From Pseudonocardia sp. MH-G8 (GTDB lineage Bacteria > Actinomycetota > Actinomycetes > Mycobacteriales > Pseudonocardiaceae): a DNA stretch of 64,000 nucleotides. This document shows, in pieces, positions 32,124-40,974 of this stretch. Every line of letters begins with the position of its first letter. Within the stretch, counting starts at the first letter, position 1. The notes beneath the pieces are model-generated. The model was not told the DNA's origin, did no database searches, and saw nothing but the letters and a program-made list of their open reading frames with translations. The translations under genes and the position numbers were made by a program. The DNA is taken from assembly GCF_002262885.1 (NCBI RefSeq), contig NZ_NKYF01000038.1:1-64000 (forward strand), given 5' to 3'.

Positions 32124-32953
32124 CCGGCGACGTGATGGCCACCCGCGACACGGGAGCCGCTCCCCCCGCGCAGGTGCCCGTGCTGGCACTGCACGAGGTC
32201 CGCAAGCTCTTCGGCGGCCACGCGGCGCTCGACGGCGTGGGCCTCGAGGTCACCGAGGGCGAGGTCGTGGTGGTCGTCGGCCCGTCCGGATCGGGGAAGT
32301 CGACGCTCGTGCGGTGCGTGCACCAGCTCGAGAACATCGATGCGGGTGCGATGTACCTCGACGGGGAGCTGCTCGGCCACGAGCACCACCGCGACGGGTT
32401 GCGCCCGCTCACCGAGCGCGGCGCCGCCGCGCAGAGGCGCCGGATCGGCATGGTGTTCCAGCAGTTCCACCTGTTCCCCCACTTCACGGCGCTGCGCAAC
32501 GTCACCGAGGCGCCGGTGCGGGTGCACGGGCGCCGCCGCGCGGACGCCGAGGCCGAAGCCCTCGAACTGCTCGACCGCGTCGGCCTGCGCGACCGCGCCC
32601 ACCACTACCCGCGCCAGCTCTCGGGCGGCCAGCAGCAGCGGGTGGCCATCGCCCGCGCGCTCGCCACCCGGCCGCGGGTCATGCTGTTCGACGAGCCCAC
32701 CAGCGCCCTGGACCCCGAGCTCGTCGACGAGGTGCTGGCCGTCGTGCGGGGTCTCGCCGCCGACGGGATGACCATGGTCGTCGTCACCCACGAGATGGCG
32801 TTCGCCCGCGAGGTCGCCGACCGGTGCGTGTTCATGGAGGCCGGCCGGGTCGTGGAGACCAGCCCGCCGGAGGAGTTCTTCGGCCGCCCCCGCAGCTCAC
32901 GGCTGCAGGCATTCCTGTCCCGCCACACCGCATCCGGAAGGAGCCCTGCGTGA
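32120..32953 (+). CDS. Polar amino acid-type ABC ATPase
   Basis: A 277-residue ATPase: Walker A 'GPSGSGKST', Q-loop 'VFQQFHLFPH', signature 'LSGGQQQRVAIARAL', Walker B 'VMLFDEPTSALDPE' and the switch His in 'VVTHEM'. It is a GlnQ/HisP-type subunit energising the permease encoded just upstream, with which it overlaps by four bases. Confidence 0.95.
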   Translation: MTGDVMATRDTGAAPPAQVPVLALHEVRKLFGGHAALDGVGLEVTEGEVVVVVGPSGSGKSTLVRCVHQLENIDAGAMYLDGELLGHEHHRDGLRPLTERGAAAQRRRIGMVFQQFHLFPHFTALRNVTEAPVRVHGRRRADAEAEALELLDRVGLRDRAHHYPRQLSGGQQQRVAIARALATRPRVMLFDEPTSALDPELVDEVLAVVRGLAADGMTMVVVTHEMAFAREVADRCVFMEAGRVVETSPPEEFFGRPRSSRLQAFLSRHTASGRSPA

Positions 32954-34125
32954 CCAAGGGCATGATCACCGTTGCCTCGGTGGGAGATCTGATCCTCGAC
33001 GAGCCGGATCCCGCCGCGTTCCTCGCCCCGGCCGCCTCCCTGCTGCGCTCCGCGGACGTGACGATCGGGCACGTCGAGGTCCCGCACACCACGGCCGGCA
33101 CGGAGGCCAGCACCGACGTCCCGGCGCCACCCGCGGATCCGGCGGCGCTCCCGGCGATCGCCGACGCCGGCTTCGACATCGTCACCCTCGCCGGCAACCA
33201 CATCGCCGATCTCGGACCGGTCGGCGTCCTCGACACGGTGGCGCACTCCCGGGCCGCCGGGCTCGTGCCCACCGGCGCGGGGGCCGACCTGGCGCAGGCG
33301 CGCACGCCCGCCGTCGTCGAGCGCGGGGGGCTGCGGGTCGGCGTGCTGTCCTACAACTGCGTGGGGCCCCGCGAGTCGTGGGCGACCTCGCGCAAACCGG
33401 GCTGCGCCTACGTGCACGTGCTGAGCCACTACGAGCTCGACGTCGCCGCCCCCGGCAGCCCGCCCACGATCTACACGTTCGCCGCCCCGGACTCGCTCGA
33501 CGCGATGGCCGCGGACGTGGAGCAGCTGCGCGCCCGGGCCGACGTCGTGCTGGTGTCACTGCACAAGGGCATCGGCCACACCCCGGCGGCGGTCGCGATG
33601 TACGAGAAGCCGGTGGCCCGCGCGGCGATCGACGCGGGCGCCGACGCCGTCTTCGGCCACCACGCGCACATCATGCGCGGCATCGAGGTCCACCGCGGCC
33701 GTCCGATCTTCCACGGGCTGGGCAACTTCGCCACCGTCACCCGTGCGCTCACCCCGGGCGAAGGTGCCGACAGCCCTGAGCGCGCGGCGTGGGCGGAGCG
33801 CCGCAAGACGCTCTACGGCTTCGCCCCGGACCCGACGATGCCCTACTACCCGTTCCATCCCGAGAGCCGCAACACGATCGTGGCGCTGTGCCGCTTCGAC
33901 GCGGACGGCCTCGTCGAGGCCGGCTTCGCACCCTGCTGGATCGACGACGCGGGGCGACCCGTCCCGCTGCCCGACGGGCCGGAGAACAGGCGCGTCGCCG
34001 AGTACGTCGCGCAGATCACCCGCACCGCCGGGCTGAACGGCGAGTTCGTCCGCCACGGCGCCGAGGTCCTCGTCGCCGGCGTCGGGACCACCAAAGTCGG
34101 CCCCACGAAGGAGAGCACCGCATGA
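32950..34125 (+). CDS. CapA-family metallophosphatase-like protein (copy 1)
   Basis: A 391-residue CapA (poly-gamma-glutamate biosynthesis family) protein with a calcineurin-like fold. Metal-site motifs are 'ASVGDLILDEP' near residue 10, 'GHVEVPHT', 'LAGNHIADLGP', and 'GHHAHIMRGIEVHRG' with 'FHGLGNF'. Unlike capsule CapA it has neither signal peptide nor membrane anchor, and no other PGA-synthesis gene is present, so a cytosolic catabolic role is more likely than polymer synthesis. GTG start after AAGGAG, overlapping the ATPase stop. A paralogue with the same motifs lies at 43190. Confidence 0.85.
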   Translation: MTKGMITVASVGDLILDEPDPAAFLAPAASLLRSADVTIGHVEVPHTTAGTEASTDVPAPPADPAALPAIADAGFDIVTLAGNHIADLGPVGVLDTVAHSRAAGLVPTGAGADLAQARTPAVVERGGLRVGVLSYNCVGPRESWATSRKPGCAYVHVLSHYELDVAAPGSPPTIYTFAAPDSLDAMAADVEQLRARADVVLVSLHKGIGHTPAAVAMYEKPVARAAIDAGADAVFGHHAHIMRGIEVHRGRPIFHGLGNFATVTRALTPGEGADSPERAAWAERRKTLYGFAPDPTMPYYPFHPESRNTIVALCRFDADGLVEAGFAPCWIDDAGRPVPLPDGPENRRVAEYVAQITRTAGLNGEFVRHGAEVLVAGVGTTKVGPTKESTA

Positions 34126-35357
34126 CCGACCAGCCCCTCGCCGGCCGCACCGTGATCGACCTGACCACCGCGCTGTCGGGCCCCTACGCCACCCTCCTGC
34201 TGGCGGGGCTCGGCGCCACCGTCATCAAGGTGGAGAAGCCCGAAGGCGGGGACGTCGCGCGCACGAACTCCCCCTACTACGGGCCGGGCGGGCTGGCGCT
34301 GGACCGCACCCACGCCGACGACATGAGCCTGTCGATGCTGGTGCGCGGCCGCGGCAAGCTGTCCGTGACGCTCAACCTCAAGGAACCGCGAGCCCGGGCC
34401 GTGTTCGCCGACCTCGTCCGCGACGCCGACATCGTCGTCGAGAACTACTCCCCCGGCGTCACGCAGCGCCTCGGTATCGACTACGCCGCGGTGCGCGAGA
34501 TCAACCCGCGGATCGTCTACACCTCGATCAGCGGGTTCGGCGCCCAGGGCGGACCGGGCTCGGGCAAGGCGATGGACTCCATCGTGCAGGCCCTGTCCGG
34601 GGTCATGATGACCGCGGGCGAGCCCGGGGAGGGGCCGGTGCGCTTCGGGTTGCCGATCGGCGACCTGCTCGCCCCGCTGTTCGCCGTGGTCGGCACCGTG
34701 TCCGCGCTGCTGCAGGCCGAGCAGACCGGCGAGGGGCAGCACGTCGACGTCTCCATGCTCGGTGCGCTCACCTCCCTGATGGCGTGCGAGCCCTTCGACG
34801 CGCTCGAGGCCGTCGGTCTCCCCCAGCGCACCGGGTCGATGGTGCCCCGGCTGGCCCCGTTCGGGATCCTGGAGGCGGCCGACGGGCACCTCGCGCTCTG
34901 CGCCCCCACCGACACGTTCGCGGCCGGCGTGTTCCGCGCGATGGGCCGCCCCGACCTCGGCGACGACGACCGCTTCCGCCAACGCGATGCCCGCGTCCGG
35001 AACGCGGACGACCTGCACGCGCTCATCGCCGACTGGTGCCGGGACCGGAGCGTGGAGGAGATCGTGGCCGCCTTCACCGCCGAGGGGGTGCCCGCGGCGC
35101 CCGTGCGGGAGCCTGCCGAGGCGGTCCGCGACCCGCTCGTGCAGCAGCGCGAGGAGGTCGTCCCGCTGGTCCACCCCCAGCTCGGTGCGATCACCGACAT
35201 CGTGGCCACCGGGGTGCCGATCCGGTTCTCGGCCGCGCGCGCCACGCTGGACCGACCGGCACCCGGGCTCGGGGAGCACAACGACCACGTCTACCGCGAG
35301 CTGCTCGGCTACAGCCCCGAGGAGCTCGCCGAACTGGCCGAGCAGGCCGTCATCTGA
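34122..35357 (+). CDS. CaiB/BaiF-type (class III) CoA-transferase
   Basis: A 411-residue class III CoA-transferase, which exchanges CoA between carboxylic acids through an aspartyl-CoA intermediate. Family segments are 'RTVIDLTTALSGPYATLLLAGLGA', 'VIKVEKPEGGD', 'NLKEPRARAVF', the Asp-bearing 'AMDSIVQALSG' and 'TGEGQHVDVSM'. In the phenyllactate (FldA) and 2-hydroxyglutarate systems a CoA-transferase makes the 2-hydroxyacyl-CoA for the dehydratase encoded next to it; the two following genes are dehydratase homologues. ATG follows AAGGAG. Confidence 0.92.
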   Translation: MTDQPLAGRTVIDLTTALSGPYATLLLAGLGATVIKVEKPEGGDVARTNSPYYGPGGLALDRTHADDMSLSMLVRGRGKLSVTLNLKEPRARAVFADLVRDADIVVENYSPGVTQRLGIDYAAVREINPRIVYTSISGFGAQGGPGSGKAMDSIVQALSGVMMTAGEPGEGPVRFGLPIGDLLAPLFAVVGTVSALLQAEQTGEGQHVDVSMLGALTSLMACEPFDALEAVGLPQRTGSMVPRLAPFGILEAADGHLALCAPTDTFAAGVFRAMGRPDLGDDDRFRQRDARVRNADDLHALIADWCRDRSVEEIVAAFTAEGVPAAPVREPAEAVRDPLVQQREEVVPLVHPQLGAITDIVATGVPIRFSAARATLDRPAPGLGEHNDHVYRELLGYSPEELAELAEQAVI

Positions 35358-36478
35358 TGGCGGCGCTCGCCGAGCTCACCGCGCTCGCCGCCGACCGCAC
35401 CGCCGTCGCCCAGGAGTGGTCGGCCGCCGGACGGCCCGTGGCCGGCTACGTCGGCGCCGACGTCCCGGTGGAGGTCCTCACCGCCGCGGGCTTCCTGCCC
35501 GTCCGGCTGACCGGCGACCCCGTGGCACCCCCCGTCGCCGGGGACCGCTACCTCGGCCGCGGCCTCGACCCGGTGGCCCGCTCCGTGCTCACCCGGCTGC
35601 TCGCCGGGGCGTACGGGCGGTTGGACGCCCTCGTCGTGTCGCACGACTGCGAGGCGTCGCTGCGGCTGTTCTACGCGGTGCGCGAGCTGCACCGCACCGA
35701 GCCGGGGAACGGGCTGCCCCCGGTGCACCTGGTCGACGTGCTGCACCTGCCGCACCGGAGCACCACGCGCTACGTGCTGGCGAAGATCCGGCAGTTCCGC
35801 GCGCAGGTCGAGCGCTGGGCGGGCGGCCCCGTCACCGACGAGGACCTCGCCGGGGCCGTCGCGGCGCACGACCGGGTGCGGTCGCTGCTCGGGCGCGTCG
35901 CGGCGTTGCGCCGGACCCGGCCGGCGCACCTCACGGGAACCCAGGCGCTCACCGTCGTCGCCGCGACCACCGCACTGCCCCCGGAACGCGCGGCCGGGCT
36001 GCTGGAAGGGCTGCTCGCCGAGGCCGGCGACCTGCCCGAGGCCACCGGCAGGCGGGTGTTCCTCACCGGCAGCAGCCACGACCACCCCGGCGTCTACACC
36101 GCGCTGCAGGAGGCCGGGCTGCTCGTCGTCGGCGAGGACCACGACTGGGGCGACCTCCTGCACCACCGCCCCGTCGCCCCGCCGCCGGACCCGGCGCTGC
36201 TCGAGCTCGCGCTCGCCGAGCGGTACCAGCACAACGGGCCCGGCGCGGCGGCCGCGTCCATCCGGCAGCGGGCCGCCCACACCGCGGCCGCGGCCCGGAC
36301 GTGCGGGGCCGAGGCACTGCTGTCCTACGTCCGCGTCCACGACGACGCCCCGCGCTGGGACTCCCCCGCCCAGCGCGCCGCCACCGGCCTCCCGGCCGCG
36401 CTCGTCGACCGCCAGCCCTACGGACGGATCGACCTCGGCGCACTCGCCGCGCTGCGCACGCCCGGGGTGGCGGCATGA
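35357..36478 (+). CDS. 2-hydroxyacyl-CoA dehydratase-like subunit 1 (cysteine-poor)
   Basis: A 373-residue homologue of the HgdB/FldC/BcrB family. The fold is recognisable from 'GRPVAGYVGADVPVEVLTAAGFLPVRL', 'VSHDCEASLR', 'RRVFLTGSSHDHPGVYTALQEAGLLVVGED' and the C-terminal 'LVDRQPYG'. Active dehydratases bind a [4Fe-4S] cluster with three Cys: one after the first lobe, one in 'DDLC' and one in the C-terminal lobe. Only the first (HDCE) is kept; the second position reads 'GEDHDWGD' and the third region 'SYVRVHDD'. Starts one base before the end of the CoA-transferase stop. No activator ATPase (HgdC type) is in the window. Confidence 0.72.
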   Translation: MAALAELTALAADRTAVAQEWSAAGRPVAGYVGADVPVEVLTAAGFLPVRLTGDPVAPPVAGDRYLGRGLDPVARSVLTRLLAGAYGRLDALVVSHDCEASLRLFYAVRELHRTEPGNGLPPVHLVDVLHLPHRSTTRYVLAKIRQFRAQVERWAGGPVTDEDLAGAVAAHDRVRSLLGRVAALRRTRPAHLTGTQALTVVAATTALPPERAAGLLEGLLAEAGDLPEATGRRVFLTGSSHDHPGVYTALQEAGLLVVGEDHDWGDLLHHRPVAPPPDPALLELALAERYQHNGPGAAAASIRQRAAHTAAAARTCGAEALLSYVRVHDDAPRWDSPAQRAATGLPAALVDRQPYGRIDLGALAALRTPGVAA

Positions 36479-37734
36479 CCCGCCTCGACAGCGCCCGCCG
36501 CGCCACCCGCCACCAGCGGCAGTGGTTCGAGGACCTGCGCGCCGAGGTCGACACGGGGCTCCCGCTCGCGTTGGTGAACGCCGACGCTCCCCAGGAGATC
36601 TTCCGGGCGATGGGCATCCCGTACGTCGTCAACCAGTGGTGGGCCTCGATCATCACCGCGAAGCGGCTGGGCCAGGACCACCTCCGCCGCGTCCGCGCCC
36701 ACGGCTACCCCGACGACAGCGAGCAGTACAACGCCCTGCCGCTCGCCGGCGTGCTCCACCCCGACCCGGGTTCGGAGCCGTGGGGCGGGCTCCCCCGGCC
36801 GACGATCGTGCTCGGCGAGACCACCGGCGACGCCTCGCGCAAGGTCTTCGACGTCTGGGACGAGCAGCCGGGCACCACGTTCTACGCGCTGGAGAGCGCC
36901 GCCGAGAACGCCGTGCCGGCGAACTGGTGGGAGCTGATGCCGCACCGGTGGGAGGAGGCCATCGGCTCCGACCGGCTCGACCTGCTCGTCGGGGAGCTGG
37001 AAGGGCTCATCCGGTTCCTGGAGACGACCACCGGGCGGGTGTTCTCCGAGACCCGGTTCCGGGAGGTCATGGACCTGGTCAACGAGCAGGAGGAGTGGAA
37101 CCGGCGCACGCGCGACCTCGTCGCGGCGGCGCGGCCGTGCCCGATCGAAGTCACCGACAGCATCCCGAGCGTGATGGTGCCGCAGTGGCACCGCGGCACC
37201 GCGTGGGGCGTCGACGCGGCGAAGGCGTTCCACGACGAGGTCGCGGAACGCGTCGCGGCAGGCACGGGGGTGGGCGTCGACGAGCGGGCCCGGCTGATGT
37301 GGATCGGCCGCGGGCTGTGGTTCGACCTGGACTTCTACCGGCGGTTCCAGGACAGCCACGGCGCGGTGTTCGTCTGGTCCATGTACCTCGCGATCGCCGC
37401 CGACGGCTACCTCCGCTACGGCGACGACCCGCTGCGCGCCCTCGCCGCGCGGTTCGCCACGTTCTCCGACCAGCTCTACACCCCGCCCTGGTCGGTCGAG
37501 TGGTACGTGAAGGAAGCCCGCCACCACGGCGTGGACGGGGTCGTGCACCTCGTCTCCGACGACCCGCGGGGCAGCTGGTTCACCACGCGCGGCCTCGAGG
37601 CCGCGGGCTTCCCGGTGCTCGAACTGCACGCCGACAACGTCGACGCCCGCGCCAGCGACCCGGACACGCTGGACCGGCACGTGCGCGAGTGGCTCGACTC
37701 CGTGGTCGCGCCGCGCGCGGCCGGCGGCCGCTGA
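36475..37734 (+). CDS. 2-hydroxyacyl-CoA dehydratase-like subunit 2 (lacks Fe-S cysteines)
   Basis: A 419-residue homologue of the HgdA/FldB subunit: 'LALVNADAPQEIFRAMGIPYVVN' for the first lobe, 'RLMWIGRGLWFD' and 'FVWSMYLAI' for the second, and a C-terminal lobe with 'GVVHLVSDDPRGSW' followed by 'GFPVLELHADNVD'. In true subunits the C-terminal position is 'SC'; here it is 'SD', and the only Cys in the whole chain is in 'RPCPIE'. A radical, cluster-dependent dehydration is therefore unlikely; it may form a heterodimer with subunit 1 binding CoA esters by another chemistry. Four-base overlap with subunit 1. Confidence 0.7.
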   Translation: MTRLDSARRATRHQRQWFEDLRAEVDTGLPLALVNADAPQEIFRAMGIPYVVNQWWASIITAKRLGQDHLRRVRAHGYPDDSEQYNALPLAGVLHPDPGSEPWGGLPRPTIVLGETTGDASRKVFDVWDEQPGTTFYALESAAENAVPANWWELMPHRWEEAIGSDRLDLLVGELEGLIRFLETTTGRVFSETRFREVMDLVNEQEEWNRRTRDLVAAARPCPIEVTDSIPSVMVPQWHRGTAWGVDAAKAFHDEVAERVAAGTGVGVDERARLMWIGRGLWFDLDFYRRFQDSHGAVFVWSMYLAIAADGYLRYGDDPLRALAARFATFSDQLYTPPWSVEWYVKEARHHGVDGVVHLVSDDPRGSWFTTRGLEAAGFPVLELHADNVDARASDPDTLDRHVREWLDSVVAPRAAGGR

Positions 37735-37769
37735 GCGCCGCTACCCGTCCCGTCGCCCGGAGGATCCCG

Positions 37770-39545
37770 ATGGTCCGACCTGTCCACGTCGGCGTTACCG
37801 CCGCGGCGCTCGCGGTCGTCGCGGTGGCCGCCACGCTGCTGACCGCGCCACTGCGCGAACCCGCCGGTCCCCCCGCAATCGAGGCGTCGTTCGGGAACTA
37901 CCGGCCCGTACCGGCGTTCACCGGACACACCACCGAGACCTTCTACCTGCCGATGCGCGACGGCACCAGGCTGGCGGTGCGGCTGGACCGGCCGGCGGTC
38001 GACGGGGCGGCGGCGCCGGGCCCGTTCCCGGTGCTGTGGCACCACACGCTGTCGATCGACAGCAAGCCCGAGGACGGCGCCGGCCCGGGTGCGGGCGGCT
38101 TCTCCGCCATCCCGGGGCTGACCGGGCACGGGTACGTCGTCGCGCAGGTCGCGCGGCGCGGCAACGGCCAGTCGTTCGGCGTGCGCCGCGGCTACAACGA
38201 CCGCATCGAGGCCCACGACGCCTACGAGGTCACCGAATGGCTCGCCACGCAGCCGTGGTCGACGGGCAAGGTCGGCATCTACGGCTGCTCGAACACCGGC
38301 GACGCGGCGATGCACGCCCTCACCGTGCGCCCGCCGCACCTCGCGGCCGCCTTCGCCGGCTGCTTCTCCTGGGACAAGTACGACGCGTGGCGGGTCGGTG
38401 GGATCGCGGCCCAGTGGGGCGTCGGCCCGTCCCGGACGGTCGAGCAGGACATGGCCAACGCGCCCGTGCAGGGGGACGAGGGCAAGCAGCTGCTGCACCA
38501 GGCGGCGCTCGAGCACCAGCTCTCACCCCCGCTCGCCGAGATGTGGCGCGGCATGCCGTACCGGGACAGCTTCTCGCCGCTGGTGCAGTCCCGGTTCTGG
38601 TCCGAGGGCAGTGCCGGCTCCTACTCCGACCAGATCCGCGCGTCCGGGGTGCCGCTCTACGTCGTCGGCGGCTGGCGCGACGAGCTGCGCGGGCAGGGCG
38701 TCGCCACGCTGCTGAACGTGCCCGGCTCCCGGCTGCTCGTCGGGCCGTGGCAGCACTGCGAGAACGCGGGCTTCGCCCTCGTGCAGGAGGCGCACCGGTT
38801 CTTCGACCAGCACATGAAGGGGCTCGACACCGGCCTCGACGCGCAGCCACGCGTGCACTACGCGACCCCGGACTCCGATGTTCCCGACGCGACGGGCCTG
38901 CCGTGGCGCACCGCGGGCACCTGGCCCCCGGCGGGTGTGACGCCCACGCCCGTGCCGCTGGGCGGGGACGGCGTCCTCGGTTCGGACGCCGCGGGCGGGA
39001 GGGCGTTCACCGTCGGCGCCGACGTCATCTGCCCGGACTCCGGTACGGGGCCGTTCGCCCAGCCCTGCCACGTCCCGGGCGCGGGGGCCGCCTGGACCGG
39101 CCCGGTGCTCGATCGGGACACCGAGCTGACCGGCTCACCCGTCGCCGATCTCCACGTCCGCGTCGACCGGCCCGACGCCCACGTGTTCGCCTACCTCGAG
39201 GACGTCGCCCCCGACGGCGCGGTCACGGTGATCACCGAGGGCAGGGTGGCGGCGTCGCTGCGGGCCGAGCACCCGTCCCCGTACGCACTGCCCGAGGGCG
39301 TCCCCTGGCACCGGGCCCACGCGCAGGACGCGGCCCCGCTCGCCGCGGGCGAGGTCGCCCGGCTGCGTTTCGGACTCCTCCCCACCTCCTACCTCGTGCG
39401 CGCCGGGCACCGCATACAGCTGACCGTCACCGGCGCGGACCACCGGGCGAGCGCCCCGCTGCCGGACGCCCGCGGCGCGCGCGTCGAGGTGCTCACCGAC
39501 GCCACCCGGCCCTCGCTCGTGCATCTCCCGATCGTCTCGGCCTGA
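37770..39545 (+). CDS. Exported CocE/NonD-family alpha/beta hydrolase
   Basis: A 591-residue X-Pro dipeptidyl-peptidase/CocE-type hydrolase. A hydrophobic segment at residues ~8-27 suggests export or anchoring. The hydrolase core has the nucleophile elbow 'GIYGCSNTGD' (usual motif GxSYxG, so slightly divergent), the Asp loop 'VVGGWRDE' and the His in 'GPWQHCE'. A C-terminal jelly-roll from about residue 390 is typical ('TELTGSPVADLHVRVDRPDA'). Members cleave esters, amides or Xaa-Pro bonds. GGAGGA precedes the ATG. It follows the dehydratase pair by 35 bases, likely the same transcript. Confidence 0.85.
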   Translation: MVRPVHVGVTAAALAVVAVAATLLTAPLREPAGPPAIEASFGNYRPVPAFTGHTTETFYLPMRDGTRLAVRLDRPAVDGAAAPGPFPVLWHHTLSIDSKPEDGAGPGAGGFSAIPGLTGHGYVVAQVARRGNGQSFGVRRGYNDRIEAHDAYEVTEWLATQPWSTGKVGIYGCSNTGDAAMHALTVRPPHLAAAFAGCFSWDKYDAWRVGGIAAQWGVGPSRTVEQDMANAPVQGDEGKQLLHQAALEHQLSPPLAEMWRGMPYRDSFSPLVQSRFWSEGSAGSYSDQIRASGVPLYVVGGWRDELRGQGVATLLNVPGSRLLVGPWQHCENAGFALVQEAHRFFDQHMKGLDTGLDAQPRVHYATPDSDVPDATGLPWRTAGTWPPAGVTPTPVPLGGDGVLGSDAAGGRAFTVGADVICPDSGTGPFAQPCHVPGAGAAWTGPVLDRDTELTGSPVADLHVRVDRPDAHVFAYLEDVAPDGAVTVITEGRVAASLRAEHPSPYALPEGVPWHRAHAQDAAPLAAGEVARLRFGLLPTSYLVRAGHRIQLTVTGADHRASAPLPDARGARVEVLTDATRPSLVHLPIVSA

Positions 39546-39562
39546 CCATCGTCGAAAGGGCT

Positions 39563-39592
39563 GTGCTGTGATCCCCCGTGCTGTGATCCCCC
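39563..39592 (+). repeat. 15-bp tandem duplication across a start codon
   Basis: GTGCTGTGATCCCCC occurs twice back to back (39563-39577, 39578-39592). It duplicates the first codons of the next gene, so two in-frame GTG starts (39568, 39583) exist. Confidence 0.9.
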
Positions 39593-40959
39593 GTATCGCC
39601 ATCGGTGCCGTGGTCGCCCTGACCACGCTCGCCGGCGCCGGGGTCGCCGTGGCCGCCTCTCCGGGAGGGGAACCCTGCATGCCCGACTCCGCCGCCCGGC
39701 CCACCTGCATCTCCGGCAGCCTCGCCGACGGCACGCCGTACGCCTTCGCCGTGCCTGCCGACTGGAACGGCGCGGTCGTCGTCGCGCTCGACTACGCCGA
39801 CGGCGGCGACTCCGAGCCCCTGACGGAGCGACTGCTCGCCGACGGGGTCGCGCGCGGCGGCACCACCCGGACCGTGACCGGGTGGCACATCCGCGACGCC
39901 ATCGACAACCAGGCCGAGGCGCTCGCCCGCTTCGAGCAGGCCTACGGCCCGGCCCGGCGCGCGATCGCCTCGGGCAGCTCGATGGGCGGTTTCGTGTCCG
40001 CAGGCGCGGCCCAGCTGCACCCGGACGTGTTCGACGCCGCCGTGCCGTTCTGCGGCGGGCTCGGTGGGTCCGTCGGGCAGTGGAACCAGAAGCTCGACAC
40101 CGTCTTCGTCCTCGAACGGCTCGTCGCCCCCGGACAGCCCGTGATCGACATCCCGGCCGACGTCCCGGGCGCCCAGCAGGCCTGGATCGACGCGCTGACG
40201 CGGGCTCAGCAGACCCCGGAAGGACGCGCTCGCGTCGCCCTCGCCGCCGCGATCGGACAGGTGCCGGCGTGGGGCACGAACCCCGACGGCTCGCCCACCC
40301 CGCTACCGGACCGGCGAGACGCGACGGCGCTGCAGGAAGGTGCCTACCTCGCCCTCGCCGGCGGGAGCCTGCCCTACATCGGGCAGGCGATGAGCAGCAG
40401 GGGCCGGCTCACCGAGGTCGCGGGCGGCAACCCCTCGTGGAACACCGGTGTCGACTACGCCGCGCAGCTGCGGGCCGCCGACCCCGCGCTGCTACGGGCG
40501 GTGCACGCCCTGTACGACACGGCAGGTCTCGACCTGCGGGCCGACCTCGACGCCCTGGCCGCCGAGCCGCGGATCGCGGCCGACCAGGCCGCCGTCGAAC
40601 GCTTCGCGCAAGGCCTCGTCTTCGACGGCGACCTGCGCATCCCGGTGCTCACGGTCTCGGGCACCGGCGACCAGATCTCCACCGTGGCCCAACAACAGGC
40701 CTACGGCGAGACCGTGCGCCGCGCCGGGAAGAACGCGCTGCTGCGCCAGACCTACGTCGAGTCGGTGGGCCACTGCACGTTCTCACCGGCCGAGCAGCAG
40801 GCCGCCCTGCGCGTCATCGTCGAACGCCTCGACACCGGCGGCTGGCCCGCCACCGATGAGCGCGCGATGAACACCCGCGCGCGCGAGCTGGGCACCGATA
40901 CCGACCCGCGGTACCTGCGCTTCACCCCGCCGGCGTTCAACCGGCCCTACCCGGGCTGA
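39568..40959 (+). CDS. Secreted alpha/beta hydrolase
   Basis: A 463-residue protein with a Sec signal peptide ('IGAVVALTTLAGAGVAVAA', cleavage after AVAA) and an alpha/beta-hydrolase body: nucleophile in 'ASGSSMGGF' near residue 135, Asp in 'SGTGDQIS' and His in 'SVGHCTF'. Resembles tannase/feruloyl-esterase-like or DUF6351-type secreted hydrolases; the substrate cannot be read. GTG 39568 is seven bases after GAAAGGG; GTG 39583 is an alternative created by the 15-base duplication. It follows the CocE-like gene by 22 bases, pairing two exported hydrolases. Confidence 0.75.
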   Translation: MIPRAVIPRIAIGAVVALTTLAGAGVAVAASPGGEPCMPDSAARPTCISGSLADGTPYAFAVPADWNGAVVVALDYADGGDSEPLTERLLADGVARGGTTRTVTGWHIRDAIDNQAEALARFEQAYGPARRAIASGSSMGGFVSAGAAQLHPDVFDAAVPFCGGLGGSVGQWNQKLDTVFVLERLVAPGQPVIDIPADVPGAQQAWIDALTRAQQTPEGRARVALAAAIGQVPAWGTNPDGSPTPLPDRRDATALQEGAYLALAGGSLPYIGQAMSSRGRLTEVAGGNPSWNTGVDYAAQLRAADPALLRAVHALYDTAGLDLRADLDALAAEPRIAADQAAVERFAQGLVFDGDLRIPVLTVSGTGDQISTVAQQQAYGETVRRAGKNALLRQTYVESVGHCTFSPAEQQAALRVIVERLDTGGWPATDERAMNTRARELGTDTDPRYLRFTPPAFNRPYPG

Positions 40960-40974
40960 TCGGGAGGCAGCCGG
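40951..40974. terminator. Short hairpin between convergent genes
   Basis: GGCTG...CAGCC (with flanking CCGG complementarity broken by one base) lies at the hydrolase stop, just before the convergent PfpI stop. Possible two-way terminator. Confidence 0.35.

Noticed and set aside
32950..34125. Capsule (poly-gamma-glutamate) biosynthesis role for the CapA-like genes
   Set aside because: No CapB/CapC, no membrane anchor and catabolic neighbours; the family name alone does not support it.
34987..36478. Plus-strand frame running through the dehydratase-like gene and joined to the second subunit, suggesting a 915-residue fusion
   Set aside because: The portion before 36475 is Arg/Ala/Pro shadow sequence; the two subunits are separate genes with a four-base overlap.
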